DNA from: Pollutimonas bauzanensis | GTDB taxonomy: Bacteria; Pseudomonadota; Gammaproteobacteria; Burkholderiales; Burkholderiaceae_B | Direction: 5' to 3' | DNA: 64,000 nucleotides | NCBI RefSeq assembly: GCF_900129885.1 | Contig: NZ_FQXE01000003.1 | Location: 124,001 to 188,000 of the forward strand | Shown: piece by piece, positions 27,924-36,437 of the stretch | Position numbering within the stretch: the first letter of the stretch is position 1 | Layout: each line of letters starts with the position of its first letter | The notes under the pieces: model-generated | Told to the model about the DNA's origin: nothing | Databases searched by the model: none | Seen by the model: the letters and a program-made list of their open reading frames with translations, nothing else | Position numbers and translations under genes: made by a program

Positions 27924-28826
27924 TTATGTCTGCTCGCCGGGGCTGGTGTTTCTTGCGGTGCGCTGCGCCAGGCGAGCGACGGTGCGCACGGTGTGGCTGT
28001 CCGGCGTGTCTATCCAGCAGGCGTAAAAGCCGAGCGCCGCGGGCACCTTGTCCACGTCGAGGATGCACAGCTTGCCTTCGGCGATTTCCTCGGCGATGAC
28101 AATGGGCGCGATGACGCTGGGGCCTATGCCGCGGCGCGTCATCTGGACTATGGTGCTCAATGACGCGCTGCCGTATATGCGCGGCGCCTTGACGCCGGAT
28201 TCCGTCAGCAAGGTCTTTACCGCATGATAGGGCAGGCTGACCGAAGGGTAGGTGATGACCGGGTATTTGCCCAGCTCGGCGACGGTCACGCGCCTGCCAT
28301 GCAGCTTGAGGCCGGGGCTGGCCACCCAGGCCAGGTCATAGTCGCACAAGTGCAGGCAGTTTTCTTTCGGTTCTTGCGACGAGCCGACCAGCAAGGCCAG
28401 GTCGATCTGGTGGGAGGCCAGCTGCGCCCTTAATACGTGGGTGGTGTCGACATGGATCTCGACCACCAGCGCCGGGTACTTCTGGTGCAGCTCATCGATG
28501 AGGTGGTGCAGCCAGGTCTGCACCAATGTTTCGCAAGAGCCCAGGCGCAGCGTGCCGCGCACGGCATTCTGGGCTTTCGCCACGCGCAGCATCTCATTGC
28601 GCAGGGCAAGCATGCGCTGCGCATGCGACAGCAGTTCCTGGCCTTTTTCGGTCAGCTTTATGCCACGGGCCCCGCGCTCGAACAGGCGCACGGTCATGGT
28701 CGCTTCCATGGCCGCTATGCGCTGGGAAATCGCCGGCTGGGTGGTGTTGAGCTTTTCAGCGGCGGCCCGGAAACTGCCCAGTTCGGCGACCCAGACGAAC
28801 GCGGCTATCTGTTTGAAATCCACCAT
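27924..28826 (-). CDS. LysR-family transcriptional regulator
   Basis: 300 residues. The N-terminal winged helix reads FVWVAELGSFRAAAEKLNTTQPAISQRIAAMEA and a periplasmic-binding-like effector domain follows (about residues 90-295). It lies upstream of, and in the same direction as, the DUF1445-TRAP-DUF2848-amidase genes and is the obvious candidate to control them with the TRAP substrate as co-inducer. Unlike classical LysR genes it is not divergent from its presumed targets. Confidence 0.92.
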   Translation of the reverse strand: MVDFKQIAAFVWVAELGSFRAAAEKLNTTQPAISQRIAAMEATMTVRLFERGARGIKLTEKGQELLSHAQRMLALRNEMLRVAKAQNAVRGTLRLGSCETLVQTWLHHLIDELHQKYPALVVEIHVDTTHVLRAQLASHQIDLALLVGSSQEPKENCLHLCDYDLAWVASPGLKLHGRRVTVAELGKYPVITYPSVSLPYHAVKTLLTESGVKAPRIYGSASLSTIVQMTRRGIGPSVIAPIVIAEEIAEGKLCILDVDKVPAALGFYACWIDTPDSHTVRTVARLAQRTARNTSPGEQT

Positions 28827-28841
28827 GGCCGGGCCGCGCGC

Positions 28842-29261
28842 TTAGTCGAATTTCAGTATTTCGAACGTCAGGCGGTCTTGCTCATCGCGCGAAACGCTGT
28901 AAGCCAGGCGCTCGTTGATCGAGTTGTCGGCGTTGAAGGTCAGGATGGACGGCTTGATTTCTTCGATTTCTTTTTCAGTGACGTAAACCGAATTGCAGAT
29001 GATGACTTCGTCGCCGCGCTGGCAGGTGCGGGCCGCGGCTCCGTTCAAAATGCAGCAGCGGGATCCGCGCTCGCCGTAGATGACGTAGGTGCTGATGCGG
29101 GCGCCCGAGTTCTTGTTCCAGATGTCCACGAATTCCATGGGCAGGATGCCGGCCGCTTCGCAATGGTCGGGGTCCAGGGTGATGGAACCATGGTAGTCCA
29201 GATCGGCGCCGGTGACGCGTATGCCGTGCAATTTGCCGCGTACAACTTTTCTCACGTTCAT
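28842..29261 (-). CDS. panD: Aspartate 1-decarboxylase precursor
   Basis: 139 residues from ATG at 29261, preceded by AAGAGA. The self-processing Gly25-Ser26 bond is seen in DYHGSITLD; after cleavage Ser becomes the pyruvoyl cofactor. Lys10 and His12 in GKLHGIRVT, the ERGSR loop and the ILNGAAA segment match known PanD residues. It makes beta-alanine from aspartate for pantothenate. It lies 15 bp upstream of the LysR gene but probably is not part of that system. panB is about 23 kb away and panC is not in the window. Confidence 0.92.
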   Translation of the reverse strand: MNVRKVVRGKLHGIRVTGADLDYHGSITLDPDHCEAAGILPMEFVDIWNKNSGARISTYVIYGERGSRCCILNGAAARTCQRGDEVIICNSVYVTEKEIEEIKPSILTFNADNSINERLAYSVSRDEQDRLTFEILKFD

Positions 29262-29274
29262 TCTCTTTTGAAAG

Positions 29275-29307
29275 ATGGCCAGCCATTTTGGGAAATGGCC
29301 AGCCATT
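29275..29307. repeat. Direct repeat upstream of panD
   Basis: Two exact copies of ATGGCCAGCCATT (29275-29287 and 29295-29307), 20 bp apart start to start, about two helical turns. They lie 14-46 bp upstream of the panD ATG, where a repressor or the ribosome could bind. Each copy is itself close to palindromic. A T-run follows on the plus strand. Confidence 0.5.
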
Positions 29308-29406
29308 GTAGTTTTTTTTATGCTTTATGCCACCCATGGCCTTGCGGCGCGAGGGCCTGTTCCCGGGCCCGCAGCGTGGCGCGCGCCGGGAAAGCGCGGC
29401 TAATTG

Positions 29407-29458
29407 ACCACGAACCCAAGCGCAAGCCTCGCCCTTCAGGGCGAGGTCAAGCGAGGCA
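29407..29458. repeat. Dispersed hairpin element, copy A
   Basis: Contains CCTCGCCC-TTCA-GGGCGAGG, a perfect 8-bp hairpin, flanked by a further GCGAGGC that could pair alternatively. About 45 of 52 bases match the inverted sequence at 57896-57947, with the differences mainly in the hairpin tip. A TTCA-loop hairpin of this kind resembles right ends of IS200/IS605 elements, but no transposase or TnpB is present, so it may be a decayed end or a REP-like repeat. Confidence 0.55.
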
Positions 29459-29516
29459 AGACCAATGCGGCGCCGAAGGTGAGCCCGCGGGCACGTCAGG
29501 ACGGGCAGGCCACCGG

Positions 29517-30560
29517 CTAGCGCCCGCGCCAGGCCCGCTGCGCCGCCGCGTCCAGGAAGGTCCAGGCGACAAAGCGGCTTTTCTTCTGGCCCTGGGCCAT
29601 TTCCACCGTGCGCACATCGAGAGCGCGGGCTTTTCTCAAGCTGCGGAATACCTCGGGCAGGCTGGACTCTTTGGAAACCAGGGAGCTGAACCAGAAAACC
29701 TGGTCCTGCACAGTGACGCTTTCTTCCACCATGCGCCGCAGGAAAAAGGCTTCGCCGCCTTCGCACCATAGTTCGGCGCCCTGGCCGCCAAAATTCAATA
29801 GCGGCGCCTTGTGCCTGGGCTGGGCTTTTCCCAAGCCGCGCCATTTGCGCTGCGAGGCGCTCTGCGCCTCGTGCGCGGACGCATGGAAGGGCGGATTGCA
29901 CAGGCTCAGGTCGAAACGCTCGCCCGCGGCGAGCAGGCCTTGGAAAATGCGGTCGGGCGATTTTTGCCGGCGCAGTTCAATCGCCTGGTCCAGGCCGCCG
30001 TTGGATTGAATGTTGGCCTGAGCGCAGGACAGGGCGGCGCCGTCGGTATCCGAGCCCAGGAAGCGCCAGCCGTATTCGGCATGGCCGAGCAGGGGATAGA
30101 TCGCATTGGCGCCCACGCCGATATCCAGCACGCGCACCGCCGGCCCCCGCGGGATGGCGCCGCCGTTGCTTTGCGCCAGCAAATCGGCCAGATAGTGCAG
30201 GTAATCCACGCGGCCGGGAATAGGCGGGCACAAATAGCCCTCGGGAATGTCCCAGTGCTCGATGCCATAGAAGGTTTTCAGCAAGGCGCGGTTCAGCGCC
30301 CTGACCGCAGCCGGCCTGGCGAAGTCTATGCTGGGCTCGCCATAGGGGTTGGAAACCACAAAAGCGGCCAGCGCCGGGCTGTCCCGGGTCAGCAGCGCGA
30401 AGTCATAGCGGCCCTGGTGGCGATTGCGCGGATGCAGCAAGGCGGCGCTTGCGCCGGGCGCGGGTTCGCTGCCCGCTGGCGCGGACGGCGCAAGGGCGGC
30501 AGGGCGGCGGGCCGCCGGCGGCTTGTCAGTGGCGGGAGGGCGCCGGGGGGAGCGAGTCAT
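29517..30560 (-). CDS. rlmF: 23S rRNA adenine-1618 N6-methyltransferase RlmF
   Basis: 347 residues. The core matches Escherichia coli RlmF closely: [50 protein letters not shown]-like [14 protein letters not shown], the catalytic NPPFHASA and [14 protein letters not shown]. It methylates A1618 of 23S rRNA using SAM. A 40-residue Ala/Pro-rich N-terminal extension precedes the conserved start, so translation might begin further downstream. Confidence 0.93.
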   Translation of the reverse strand: MTRSPRRPPATDKPPAARRPAALAPSAPAGSEPAPGASAALLHPRNRHQGRYDFALLTRDSPALAAFVVSNPYGEPSIDFARPAAVRALNRALLKTFYGIEHWDIPEGYLCPPIPGRVDYLHYLADLLAQSNGGAIPRGPAVRVLDIGVGANAIYPLLGHAEYGWRFLGSDTDGAALSCAQANIQSNGGLDQAIELRRQKSPDRIFQGLLAAGERFDLSLCNPPFHASAHEAQSASQRKWRGLGKAQPRHKAPLLNFGGQGAELWCEGGEAFFLRRMVEESVTVQDQVFWFSSLVSKESSLPEVFRSLRKARALDVRTVEMAQGQKKSRFVAWTFLDAAAQRAWRGR

Positions 30561-30644
30561 CTGGGCAATGGAACCATGGGATCAGGCCGGTGTTATTCAC
30601 ATAATGGTAGTAGAGGAACGCGCGCAGGCCATTCCTTCGCAAGT

Positions 30645-31034
30645 TCAAGCGGCCTTGGCAAACAGCGCCACATCCGGCAGCCCGTCGAAGTGCGCATCGC
30701 AGGTCAGCAGCTCTGCGCCCAGGCGCCGCGCCGTCGCGTAGACGATGGCATCGGCGGTAGCCAGCTTGTGTTCGCGGTGCAGGTCGGCCGCGAGCAGCGC
30801 GATGGCAGCATCGAGGGGCGCGACGACACACTTCTGCGTGTACGCGAGCGCCTGGTCGGCCTCTTCTTCGCCGACTTCGCGCACCAGCCACTTCGACAGC
30901 TCGAGTTGCACGATGGTTGGCACGATACATTTGGGCTTGTCCGGGAACCGCTTGCCCAGCTTCTTGCCGAGCGCGCTGCCGATAAGCCACTCGATCCAGG
31001 CCGAGGTATCGACCACGCATAGCGGCGCGGTCAT
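30645..31034 (-). CDS. vapC: VapC-type PIN-domain toxin
   Basis: 129 residues. The PIN-domain acidic residues are visible: Asp9 in VVDTSAWIEW, Glu in VQLELSKW, Asp in ATADAIVYATARR and Asp in LLTCDAHF. VapC toxins are RNases that cut tRNA or rRNA and are neutralised by VapB. The start overlaps the antitoxin stop in TGATG, the usual toxin-antitoxin coupling. Confidence 0.9.
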   Translation of the reverse strand: MTAPLCVVDTSAWIEWLIGSALGKKLGKRFPDKPKCIVPTIVQLELSKWLVREVGEEEADQALAYTQKCVVAPLDAAIALLAADLHREHKLATADAIVYATARRLGAELLTCDAHFDGLPDVALFAKAA

Positions 31035-31246
31035 CAGTAGCGATCCCTGCGGTCGCGGTAGCCATCCTTGCGCGCGCCCTTGGCTATGCCGGCCAGCTGG
31101 TCCAACTCGGGCACCGGCATCAACAGCACGCCTTTGCCCTTGGGGATGAACACGAATTCCTGCCCGGCCTCCCAGTGCTGCTCTTCGCGGACGGCCTTGG
31201 GAAGGGATATCTGGAACTTGCTGGACAGCGTGGCGGTGGCGGTCAT
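31034..31246 (-). CDS. vapB: VapB-type AbrB/SpoVT antitoxin
   Basis: 70 residues. The N-terminal swapped-hairpin DNA-binding segment is TLSSKFQISLPKAVREEQHWEAGQ (in part), and the C-terminus is basic (KDGYRDRRDRY), as expected for toxin binding. It should repress its own promoter together with VapC; a palindrome lies just upstream. Confidence 0.9.
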   Translation of the reverse strand: MTATATLSSKFQISLPKAVREEQHWEAGQEFVFIPKGKGVLLMPVPELDQLAGIAKGARKDGYRDRRDRY

Positions 31247-31260
31247 ATCTTACCCTTGAT

Positions 31261-31274
31261 ATATCGATCGATAT
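31261..31274. promoter_or_regulatory. Palindromic operator of vapBC
   Basis: Perfect 14-bp palindrome ATATCGATCGATAT beginning 15 bp upstream of the vapB ATG and overlapping the likely promoter. AbrB-type antitoxins commonly bind such sites for autoregulation. Confidence 0.55.
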
Positions 31275-31429
31275 TTGGTAAGAATACACCATTCCCCGCT
31301 GAGAAGCCAGCCAGGCGCCCGCCATGAGTTTCGCGCGTATTCCTTGACCCGCGGGCGCCTTGCGCTACGGTGTGCTCCGCGTCCAGAACGGATGGCGGCT
31401 TTCGGCTTGCCGCCTGGACGGCCCGAGAC

Positions 31430-31458
31430 AAAAAAAAGCCCGCTCGAAAGCGGGCTTT
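31430..31458 (-). terminator. Intrinsic terminator of the cold-shock gene
   Basis: On the minus strand a 10-bp stem AAAGCCCGCT / AGCGGGCTTT with a four-base loop is followed by a run of T (31437 down to 31430). It lies 17 bp past the csp stop codon and is a textbook terminator. Confidence 0.85.
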
Positions 31459-31475
31459 CCAACAACCAGTTATGC

Positions 31476-31685
31476 TTAGATAACTTGGATGTTCTTGGCT
31501 TGTGGGCCTTTTTGGCCTTCAGCTGCTTCGTAAGAAACACGTTGGTTTTCTTCGAGCGACTTGTAACCTGTGCCGACGATGTCGGTGTGGTGTGCAAACA
31601 AATCTTTGCCACCGGCTTCAGGAGTAATAAAACCGAAGCCCTTTTCGTTGTTGAACCATTTAACAATACCAGTTTCTGTTGCCAT
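31476..31685 (-). CDS. CspA-family cold-shock protein
   Basis: 69 residues, a single cold-shock domain. RNP1 (KGFGFI) and RNP2-like (LFAHHTDI) motifs are intact. It binds single-stranded RNA/DNA as an RNA chaperone. The 265-bp upstream gap (31686-31950) is AT-richer than its surroundings and holds the promoter and a probable long 5' leader, as is common in this family; a TTGACA occurs near 31735 on the minus strand but no convincing -10 was paired with it. Confidence 0.95.
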   Translation of the reverse strand: MATETGIVKWFNNEKGFGFITPEAGGKDLFAHHTDIVGTGYKSLEENQRVSYEAAEGQKGPQAKNIQVI

Positions 31686-31950
31686 TTCTTTGCGATCCCT
31701 AAAAAGACGAGCGACATGCTCTGCAAAAGACTGTCAAGGCGTGGAGATTTGAGCAAAAAAGTACAGTTTTTTCTGGTACTGGTTTGTGCTAACTTCAACG
31801 AACTTGAAAACCTAAGCAGGAATGTAATCCTATCAGAGCATAAAGTCCAGACGGAATAGCTACTTTTCGTTACGGAATCGTAGCCTTTACAACACCATCT
31901 GGTCCAAATGGCCTGGTTTGCCCAGGCGGCCCCTGGGAAGATCCGGCTTC

Positions 31951-32619
31951 CTAGGCCAATTTCCCTAGGGAATCAGGCCGCCTCTTCGCCAGCAATTCCT
32001 GTACTTCGCGGTCGCTGGTTTGCGGAAAATCCTGGTACCACAAGCCGACCGCCCGGAATAGCTCGGGTTGCGCCAGGCAGACGAGGTCATCGACCTGCGG
32101 CCGGATGGCCTCGCAGGTCTCGGGCGCGCCGACCGGCGCCGCCACGACGATGCAAAGGGGCTCGCCATGCCTGGCCGCCGCAATGGCGGCGCGCATGGTG
32201 CTGCCGGTGGCCAGCCCATCGTCGACCAGGATGACGGTGCGGCCGCCAAGCGGGCTGGCGGGGGCGTCGCCGCGGTAGGCGGCTTCGCGCCGCAGCAGTT
32301 CGGCCTGTTCCGCCGCCACCACCGCATCGAGGGCCTCCTGGCTGACTCCCATGCCGCGCACGATGTCCTGGTCCAGCACCGTGACGCCGCCGCTGGCGAT
32401 GGCGCCCATAGCGTATTCTTTATGCTGCGGCAGGCCCAGCTTGCGCACGATAAGTACGTCCAGCGCGGCGCCAAGGGCGCGCGCCACCTCGTAGGCGACG
32501 GGCACGCCGCCGCGCGGCAGGCCCAGGACCAGCACGTCCTGCCGTCCGCCATAGCGCTTGGCAAGCAGGGCGCCCAGGCGGCGGCCAGCATCTTTTCGGT
32601 CTTTGAACAGGGCGGACAT
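31951..32619 (-). CDS. Phosphoribosyltransferase-family protein
   Basis: 222 residues. The PRPP-binding motif is VILVDDGLATGSTM, and the N-terminus has VLVLGLPRGGVPVAYEVARALGA. These stand-alone type I PRTase-like proteins are widespread in proteobacteria, often beside stress genes, and their substrate is not established. There is no operon partner here; the flavoreductase gene ends 130 bp upstream on the same strand. Confidence 0.85.
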   Translation of the reverse strand: MSALFKDRKDAGRRLGALLAKRYGGRQDVLVLGLPRGGVPVAYEVARALGAALDVLIVRKLGLPQHKEYAMGAIASGGVTVLDQDIVRGMGVSQEALDAVVAAEQAELLRREAAYRGDAPASPLGGRTVILVDDGLATGSTMRAAIAAARHGEPLCIVVAAPVGAPETCEAIRPQVDDLVCLAQPELFRAVGLWYQDFPQTSDREVQELLAKRRPDSLGKLA

Positions 32620-32749
32620 GGAAACCTCGCTTTGCGGGCGCTTGGTCAGATTCTAGCAACGCCAGGCCGCCGGCCGGCCATCTTATGGAAACAGGCGGTT
32701 TCCGGCCCGGCATGCGGCTTAACGCTTGCTTACTTAATCAGTACCCGTC

Positions 32750-34066
32750 TCAGTATACGTCGCGCTTATAGCCACCGCGTTCGAGCAGGGCGGCATAGCC
32801 CTCGGCGCCGAGGATGTCGCGGATGGCATGGTCCACGTCGCGGGCCATGGTGTCCTTGCTGCCGCACACATAGACGATGGCGCCGCGCGCGATCCAGGCG
32901 CGCAGTTCTGCGGCGGCATTGCGCAGCAGGTGGTGCACATAGTGCTTCTGCGCCTGATCGCGCGAGAAGGCCAGGTCCAGCCTTTGGATCCTGCGCCGCG
33001 CATGCCAGTCGCGCAATAGGTCGCCATAGTGGAAATCGTGGGCTTGCTGCCGTTCGCCGAAGACCAGCCAGTTCTCGTAGTGTCCTTGCTCCATGCGGGC
33101 CTGCAGCAGGCTGCGCAAGCCGGCGATACCCGTGCCGTTGCCGATGAAGATGGCGGGGCACGGCTGGGCCGGAACATGGAAAAGGGCGTTCTCGCGTATG
33201 CGCAGCCGCAATGTCCCGCCCGTCCGGAGTTCCCGGGTCAGCCAGTGGCTGCCGGCTCCGGGCCTGCCGCCGGCATCGGTGTGCTGCCGCACAAGCAGAT
33301 GCAGCGCGCCTTCGCCGGGGGTGGAGGCAATCGAATATTCCCTGCGCCTGCCATCGCCGGGAATCCGGACTTCGGCGATGTCGCCCGCGCTCCAGCTGGC
33401 CGGCCCCGGCCCGGCGGGCTCGAGCGCCAGTTCATGGCAGGCTCCCCCCGCGCTTCCCGGGTTCATATGGCGCCGCCGCAGCAGGCGCCAGTCGGCATAG
33501 TGCTCCGCGGTATCGACGCGCGCCTGGAAATGCTTGTCCATATGGCGCTGCCAGGCCAGCAGCGCTTCGGGCGCGCCCCGGTCGACCAGGACCGGGGCAA
33601 ACAGGAAATTGGCGCCTTGCCGCTCGAGCCATTGCCCGAGCGACCGGCCAAAGCCGCAGTAATGGCGATAGCTGCTGTCGCCCAGGGCCAGCAAGGCCAC
33701 GTCCAGCGACTCCAGGCGCGCGGCGCTTGCGGCGTCGAGCGTCCCGGCGTGGAAGGCTTGCGCCATGTCTGGCGGATCGCCCTCGCCATAAGTGCTGACG
33801 ATGAACAGGGCCGCCTTGTAATCGAGCAATTGACCGGGGCCGATCCGATCCATCGCCAGCAGCGTGGCGCGCCGCGGGCCCAGGGCCTCGGCGCTGCGCT
33901 GCGCCATGTCTTTGGCGGTGCCGGTCTGGCTGGCGTAGATCACCGCAATATCGGTCTTGTCGCCGGCGCCGCGCGCGCGCGCGGCGCGTACCTTGCGCAG
34001 CGTGCGCCAGACCAGCGCCAGCCAGGCGCACAGTAGCGTTATTGCCGCGGCAAGCTGGATAGTCAT
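32750..34066 (-). CDS. Membrane-anchored flavodoxin-FAD-NADPH reductase (CysJ-like)
   Basis: 438 residues. One N-terminal membrane segment (residues 1-22) is followed by a flavodoxin domain (IYASQTGTAKDMA, STYGEGDPPD, LALGDSSYRHYCGFG) and a ferredoxin-NADP reductase module (REYSIAS for FAD, FIGNGTGIAGLRSLLQ and YVCGSKDTMARDV for NADPH). It resembles the CysJ flavoprotein but no hemoprotein partner (CysI) is nearby. As the last gene of the PepSY-DUF2271-DUF4198-ApbE operon it probably passes NADPH electrons to the membrane PepSY protein for ferric or siderophore reduction. Confidence 0.88.
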   Translation of the reverse strand: MTIQLAAAITLLCAWLALVWRTLRKVRAARARGAGDKTDIAVIYASQTGTAKDMAQRSAEALGPRRATLLAMDRIGPGQLLDYKAALFIVSTYGEGDPPDMAQAFHAGTLDAASAARLESLDVALLALGDSSYRHYCGFGRSLGQWLERQGANFLFAPVLVDRGAPEALLAWQRHMDKHFQARVDTAEHYADWRLLRRRHMNPGSAGGACHELALEPAGPGPASWSAGDIAEVRIPGDGRRREYSIASTPGEGALHLLVRQHTDAGGRPGAGSHWLTRELRTGGTLRLRIRENALFHVPAQPCPAIFIGNGTGIAGLRSLLQARMEQGHYENWLVFGERQQAHDFHYGDLLRDWHARRRIQRLDLAFSRDQAQKHYVHHLLRNAAAELRAWIARGAIVYVCGSKDTMARDVDHAIRDILGAEGYAALLERGGYKRDVY

Positions 34067-34101
34067 TGGCGCTGAATAATCATGAGTGGTTTACTGCCGC
34101 A

Positions 34102-35091
34102 TCAGCATCGAGCCAGCGCCCGGAATTCCGCCGTCGATTCGATAGCGATATCGTGGGGGTGCCTGTGCATGAAAAGGGCCGCGATGCCATTCGCGCGCGC
34201 ATAAGCCGGGCCTTGTCCGGGGCCCAGGCACAGCAGGGCGGTGGCCAGAGCGTCGGCCAGCATGCAATCGTGATGCAGCACGCTTACCGATGCCAGGCTA
34301 TGCAATAGCGGACGGCCTGTGCGCGGGTCCAGGGTATGGCCGTAGCGGCGCCCCCCATGCTCGAAATGGCGGCGGTAATCGCCCGACGTGGCGATGGCGC
34401 AATCGCTGAGCGAAATGGGAAAAGTTGCCGGGTCGCCCGGAATGTCGATGCCCAGCGCCCAGCGGGATTGCCGCGGATTCAGGCCCCGGGCTTTCAGTTC
34501 GCCGCCCAGTTCGACCAGGTAGTGTTCGATGGCATGCTGGTCCAGCACCGCGGCGATCTGGTCCGCGCCATAGCCTTTGGCGATGGACGACAGGTCGAAT
34601 TGCAGCCGGCCGGGCTGCCACACACCGCGATGTTCGGCGTTGAGCGCGGTCCGGTGCCAGCCGGCTTGCGCCAGCGCCGCTGCGATCGCGCTGTCGGCGG
34701 GAGGGACGGCGATGGCGCCCCGCGGCCCGAAGCCCCATAAATCCACCAGTCCGCCTACGGTGGGATCATAAGCGCCGCCGGTTTGCCTGGCCACATCGAG
34801 AGCGTGGCCCAGGACATGGAACAGTTCTTCGGGCACTTGATACCAGCCAGGCTCGGACTGGCTCAGGACCGTAATGACGCTGTCCGCTTCCCAGGTGCTC
34901 ATTTGCCGGGTAATCCGTTCGAGCGCCTGCTGTATCGCCGCATCGAGCGCATCCGCACGCGCCGCGCCGACCGGCGCGGCGATCTTGACGGTCCAGGTGG
35001 TGCCCATGCTGCGCCCGCGCAGCTCATGGCAAGGCGGCGCCGCGGTATTTTCCTGGGACGCCACGGGCGGGGGCGCTGGCCTGTCAGTCAC
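34102..35091 (-). CDS. apbE: FAD:protein FMN transferase ApbE
   Basis: 329 residues. ApbE landmarks are MGTTWTVK, AYDPTVGGLVDLWGFG, FDLSSIAKGYGAD, LVELGGELKARG and the TSGDYRR ... HTLDPRTGRP region with the metal-binding acid near CMLADALATALLCLG. It transfers FMN from FAD to a Thr in target proteins in the periplasm. The likely target is the DUF2271 protein two genes upstream, which carries the right motif. An obvious signal peptide is lacking in the first 20 residues, so export may use a downstream start or another route. Confidence 0.92.
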   Translation of the reverse strand: MTDRPAPPPVASQENTAAPPCHELRGRSMGTTWTVKIAAPVGAARADALDAAIQQALERITRQMSTWEADSVITVLSQSEPGWYQVPEELFHVLGHALDVARQTGGAYDPTVGGLVDLWGFGPRGAIAVPPADSAIAAALAQAGWHRTALNAEHRGVWQPGRLQFDLSSIAKGYGADQIAAVLDQHAIEHYLVELGGELKARGLNPRQSRWALGIDIPGDPATFPISLSDCAIATSGDYRRHFEHGGRRYGHTLDPRTGRPLLHSLASVSVLHHDCMLADALATALLCLGPGQGPAYARANGIAALFMHRHPHDIAIESTAEFRALARC

Positions 35092-35097
35092 GCGTCA

Positions 35098-35898
35098 TTA
35101 CTGGGGCAGGACTTCCAGCGTCGCCGCATAGGACAGGACGCGGCCTTTGGCCTGGGGCACGGTGGTTTTCTGGTCGCTGCTTTCGGTATGCACCCAGTAG
35201 CGGCCCGCTTGCGGCCAAGTGACTTCGAATTCGCCGGCGTCATTGGTTTTGAGCGATATGCCATCGAGCGCATCGCGGTAGCGGTTGCCTTCCAGCACGA
35301 TCTCCACTTCGGCCTGTTTGGCGGGCTGGCCGTCGATGGTGACGACGAATTTGGCCTTCTCGCCGGCAAAGAGGTCATTCGGATGGGACGCCGCGGTCAG
35401 GCTGATGCCTTCTTTTACCGCGGCAATCGGGCTGGGCTTGCCTTGGGTGACAAAAGTTTCGATGCGGTTTGCCCGCTGCTGCACTTCCAGCGCGTCTGCC
35501 GTGGCGGGAACATGCTTGGCATAGTCACCGGCGGAACCGAACCAGCGCTTCATCTTGCCGTCTTCCTTCCAGCGGGCGGAAACGCCGTTCATGACCAGCG
35601 CGATGCGGTAGGTGCCCGTTTCGGTCAGGTGCACATCGAAGCCGCTGCGCAGCTTGCCGGTGAAGGGATTCTCGCCCGCCACTTCTTTGCCGCTGGGGCT
35701 GGTGATTTCCAGCCCTTTGAGCGACAGCGGATGGTGATTGAAGAAGAATTTATCGTTGCCGACGGCGGCATCGACGGTGATCCAGCCTTCTTCGCCCGAG
35801 AGCACGGTAGCCGAAGGCAGTATCCACGTATCGTGTGAGTGGGCCAGGCCGGGGACCAGCAGGGCCAATGCCAATAGAGAGGGAGCGAGTCTTTTCAT
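35098..35898 (-). CDS. DUF4198 periplasmic protein
   Basis: 266 residues with a signal peptide ending near LAHSH. Immediately after it comes HDTWILPSATVL, the conserved DUF4198 start whose His may bind a metal. A second beta-sandwich-like part carries AASHPNDLFAGEKAKFVVTIDGQPAKQ. Members often accompany TonB receptors, nickel/cobalt or iron uptake and PepSY proteins. Here it sits 8 bp after DUF2271 and 6 bp before apbE. Its function is inferred to support metal or siderophore handling in the periplasm. Confidence 0.85.
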   Translation of the reverse strand: MKRLAPSLLALALLVPGLAHSHDTWILPSATVLSGEEGWITVDAAVGNDKFFFNHHPLSLKGLEITSPSGKEVAGENPFTGKLRSGFDVHLTETGTYRIALVMNGVSARWKEDGKMKRWFGSAGDYAKHVPATADALEVQQRANRIETFVTQGKPSPIAAVKEGISLTAASHPNDLFAGEKAKFVVTIDGQPAKQAEVEIVLEGNRYRDALDGISLKTNDAGEFEVTWPQAGRYWVHTESSDQKTTVPQAKGRVLSYAATLEVLPQ

Positions 35899-35906
35899 GG
35901 TTGATT

Positions 35907-36431
35907 TCAGGGAGTGAGAGTCAGAGAGACGGGACCCAGTTCCTGCTGGCCCTGGGCGTTGATGGTTAGGCTCTGGGCCGGCGGCCAGGCCAGCGGCAGC
36001 CGCAGCAATTCGCGTCCGCCTTTTTCGCGGGCCGCTTCGACCACGACTTGATAATCGCCTGGCTCCAGGCCGGACAGCGCCGGGCTTTGGCCCGACAGGT
36101 TGACAGTCTGCACGCCTACGGCGCGGGTGGCGCCGCTGACCCCGTCAGCGGGCTTTTCCTGGTTGCGGCCGCTCAGGCGCCACCATTGGCGCAGGTCTTT
36201 CAGCCATTTCTTGCCTTCTTCCTGGGGCTTTTCGTGTTCGTACCAGACGGCGATATCGCGGATATCCTTCTTGCCGGCATCTTCCAGCCAGATGGCGACG
36301 TAAGGGCGGTGGTATTCAGCCGTATCCAGCCGCGGAATGTCGACCTTGATGGTCATGTCGGCCGCCGAGGCGCGGCTGCCCAGCAGGCTTGCCAGCACCA
36401 GGGCGACGGCGGGTTTGAGCAGATATTTCAT
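35907..36431 (-). CDS. DUF2271 protein, probable flavinylated periplasmic electron carrier
   Basis: 174 residues with a signal peptide ending near SRASAA. DUF2271 features are VAIWLEDAGKKDIRDIAVWYEH and KWLKDLRQWW. Near residue 100 it has DGVSGATRAVG, closely matching the D-x-x-S-G-A-T motif at which ApbE attaches FMN to Thr in RnfG and NqrC. With apbE in the same operon, covalent FMN on this protein is a strong inference. It would carry electrons between the PepSY membrane protein and an extracytosolic acceptor such as a ferric siderophore. Confidence 0.85.
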   Translation of the reverse strand: MKYLLKPAVALVLASLLGSRASAADMTIKVDIPRLDTAEYHRPYVAIWLEDAGKKDIRDIAVWYEHEKPQEEGKKWLKDLRQWWRLSGRNQEKPADGVSGATRAVGVQTVNLSGQSPALSGLEPGDYQVVVEAAREKGGRELLRLPLAWPPAQSLTINAQGQQELGPVSLTLTP

Positions 36432-36437
36432 AATGGT

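Noticed and set aside
29300-29516. Insertion sequence between panD and rlmF
   Set aside because: Only a hairpin resembling an IS200/IS605 end is present; no transposase, TnpB or target duplication was found.
31250-31859. Overlapping ORFs on both strands around the cold-shock gene
   Set aside because: They cross the csp gene and its terminator, with no start signals or domains.
32750-34066. CysJ of assimilatory sulfite reductase
   Set aside because: No CysI or other sulfate-assimilation gene is adjacent, there is an N-terminal membrane anchor, and the operon is PepSY/ApbE type behind a Fur box.
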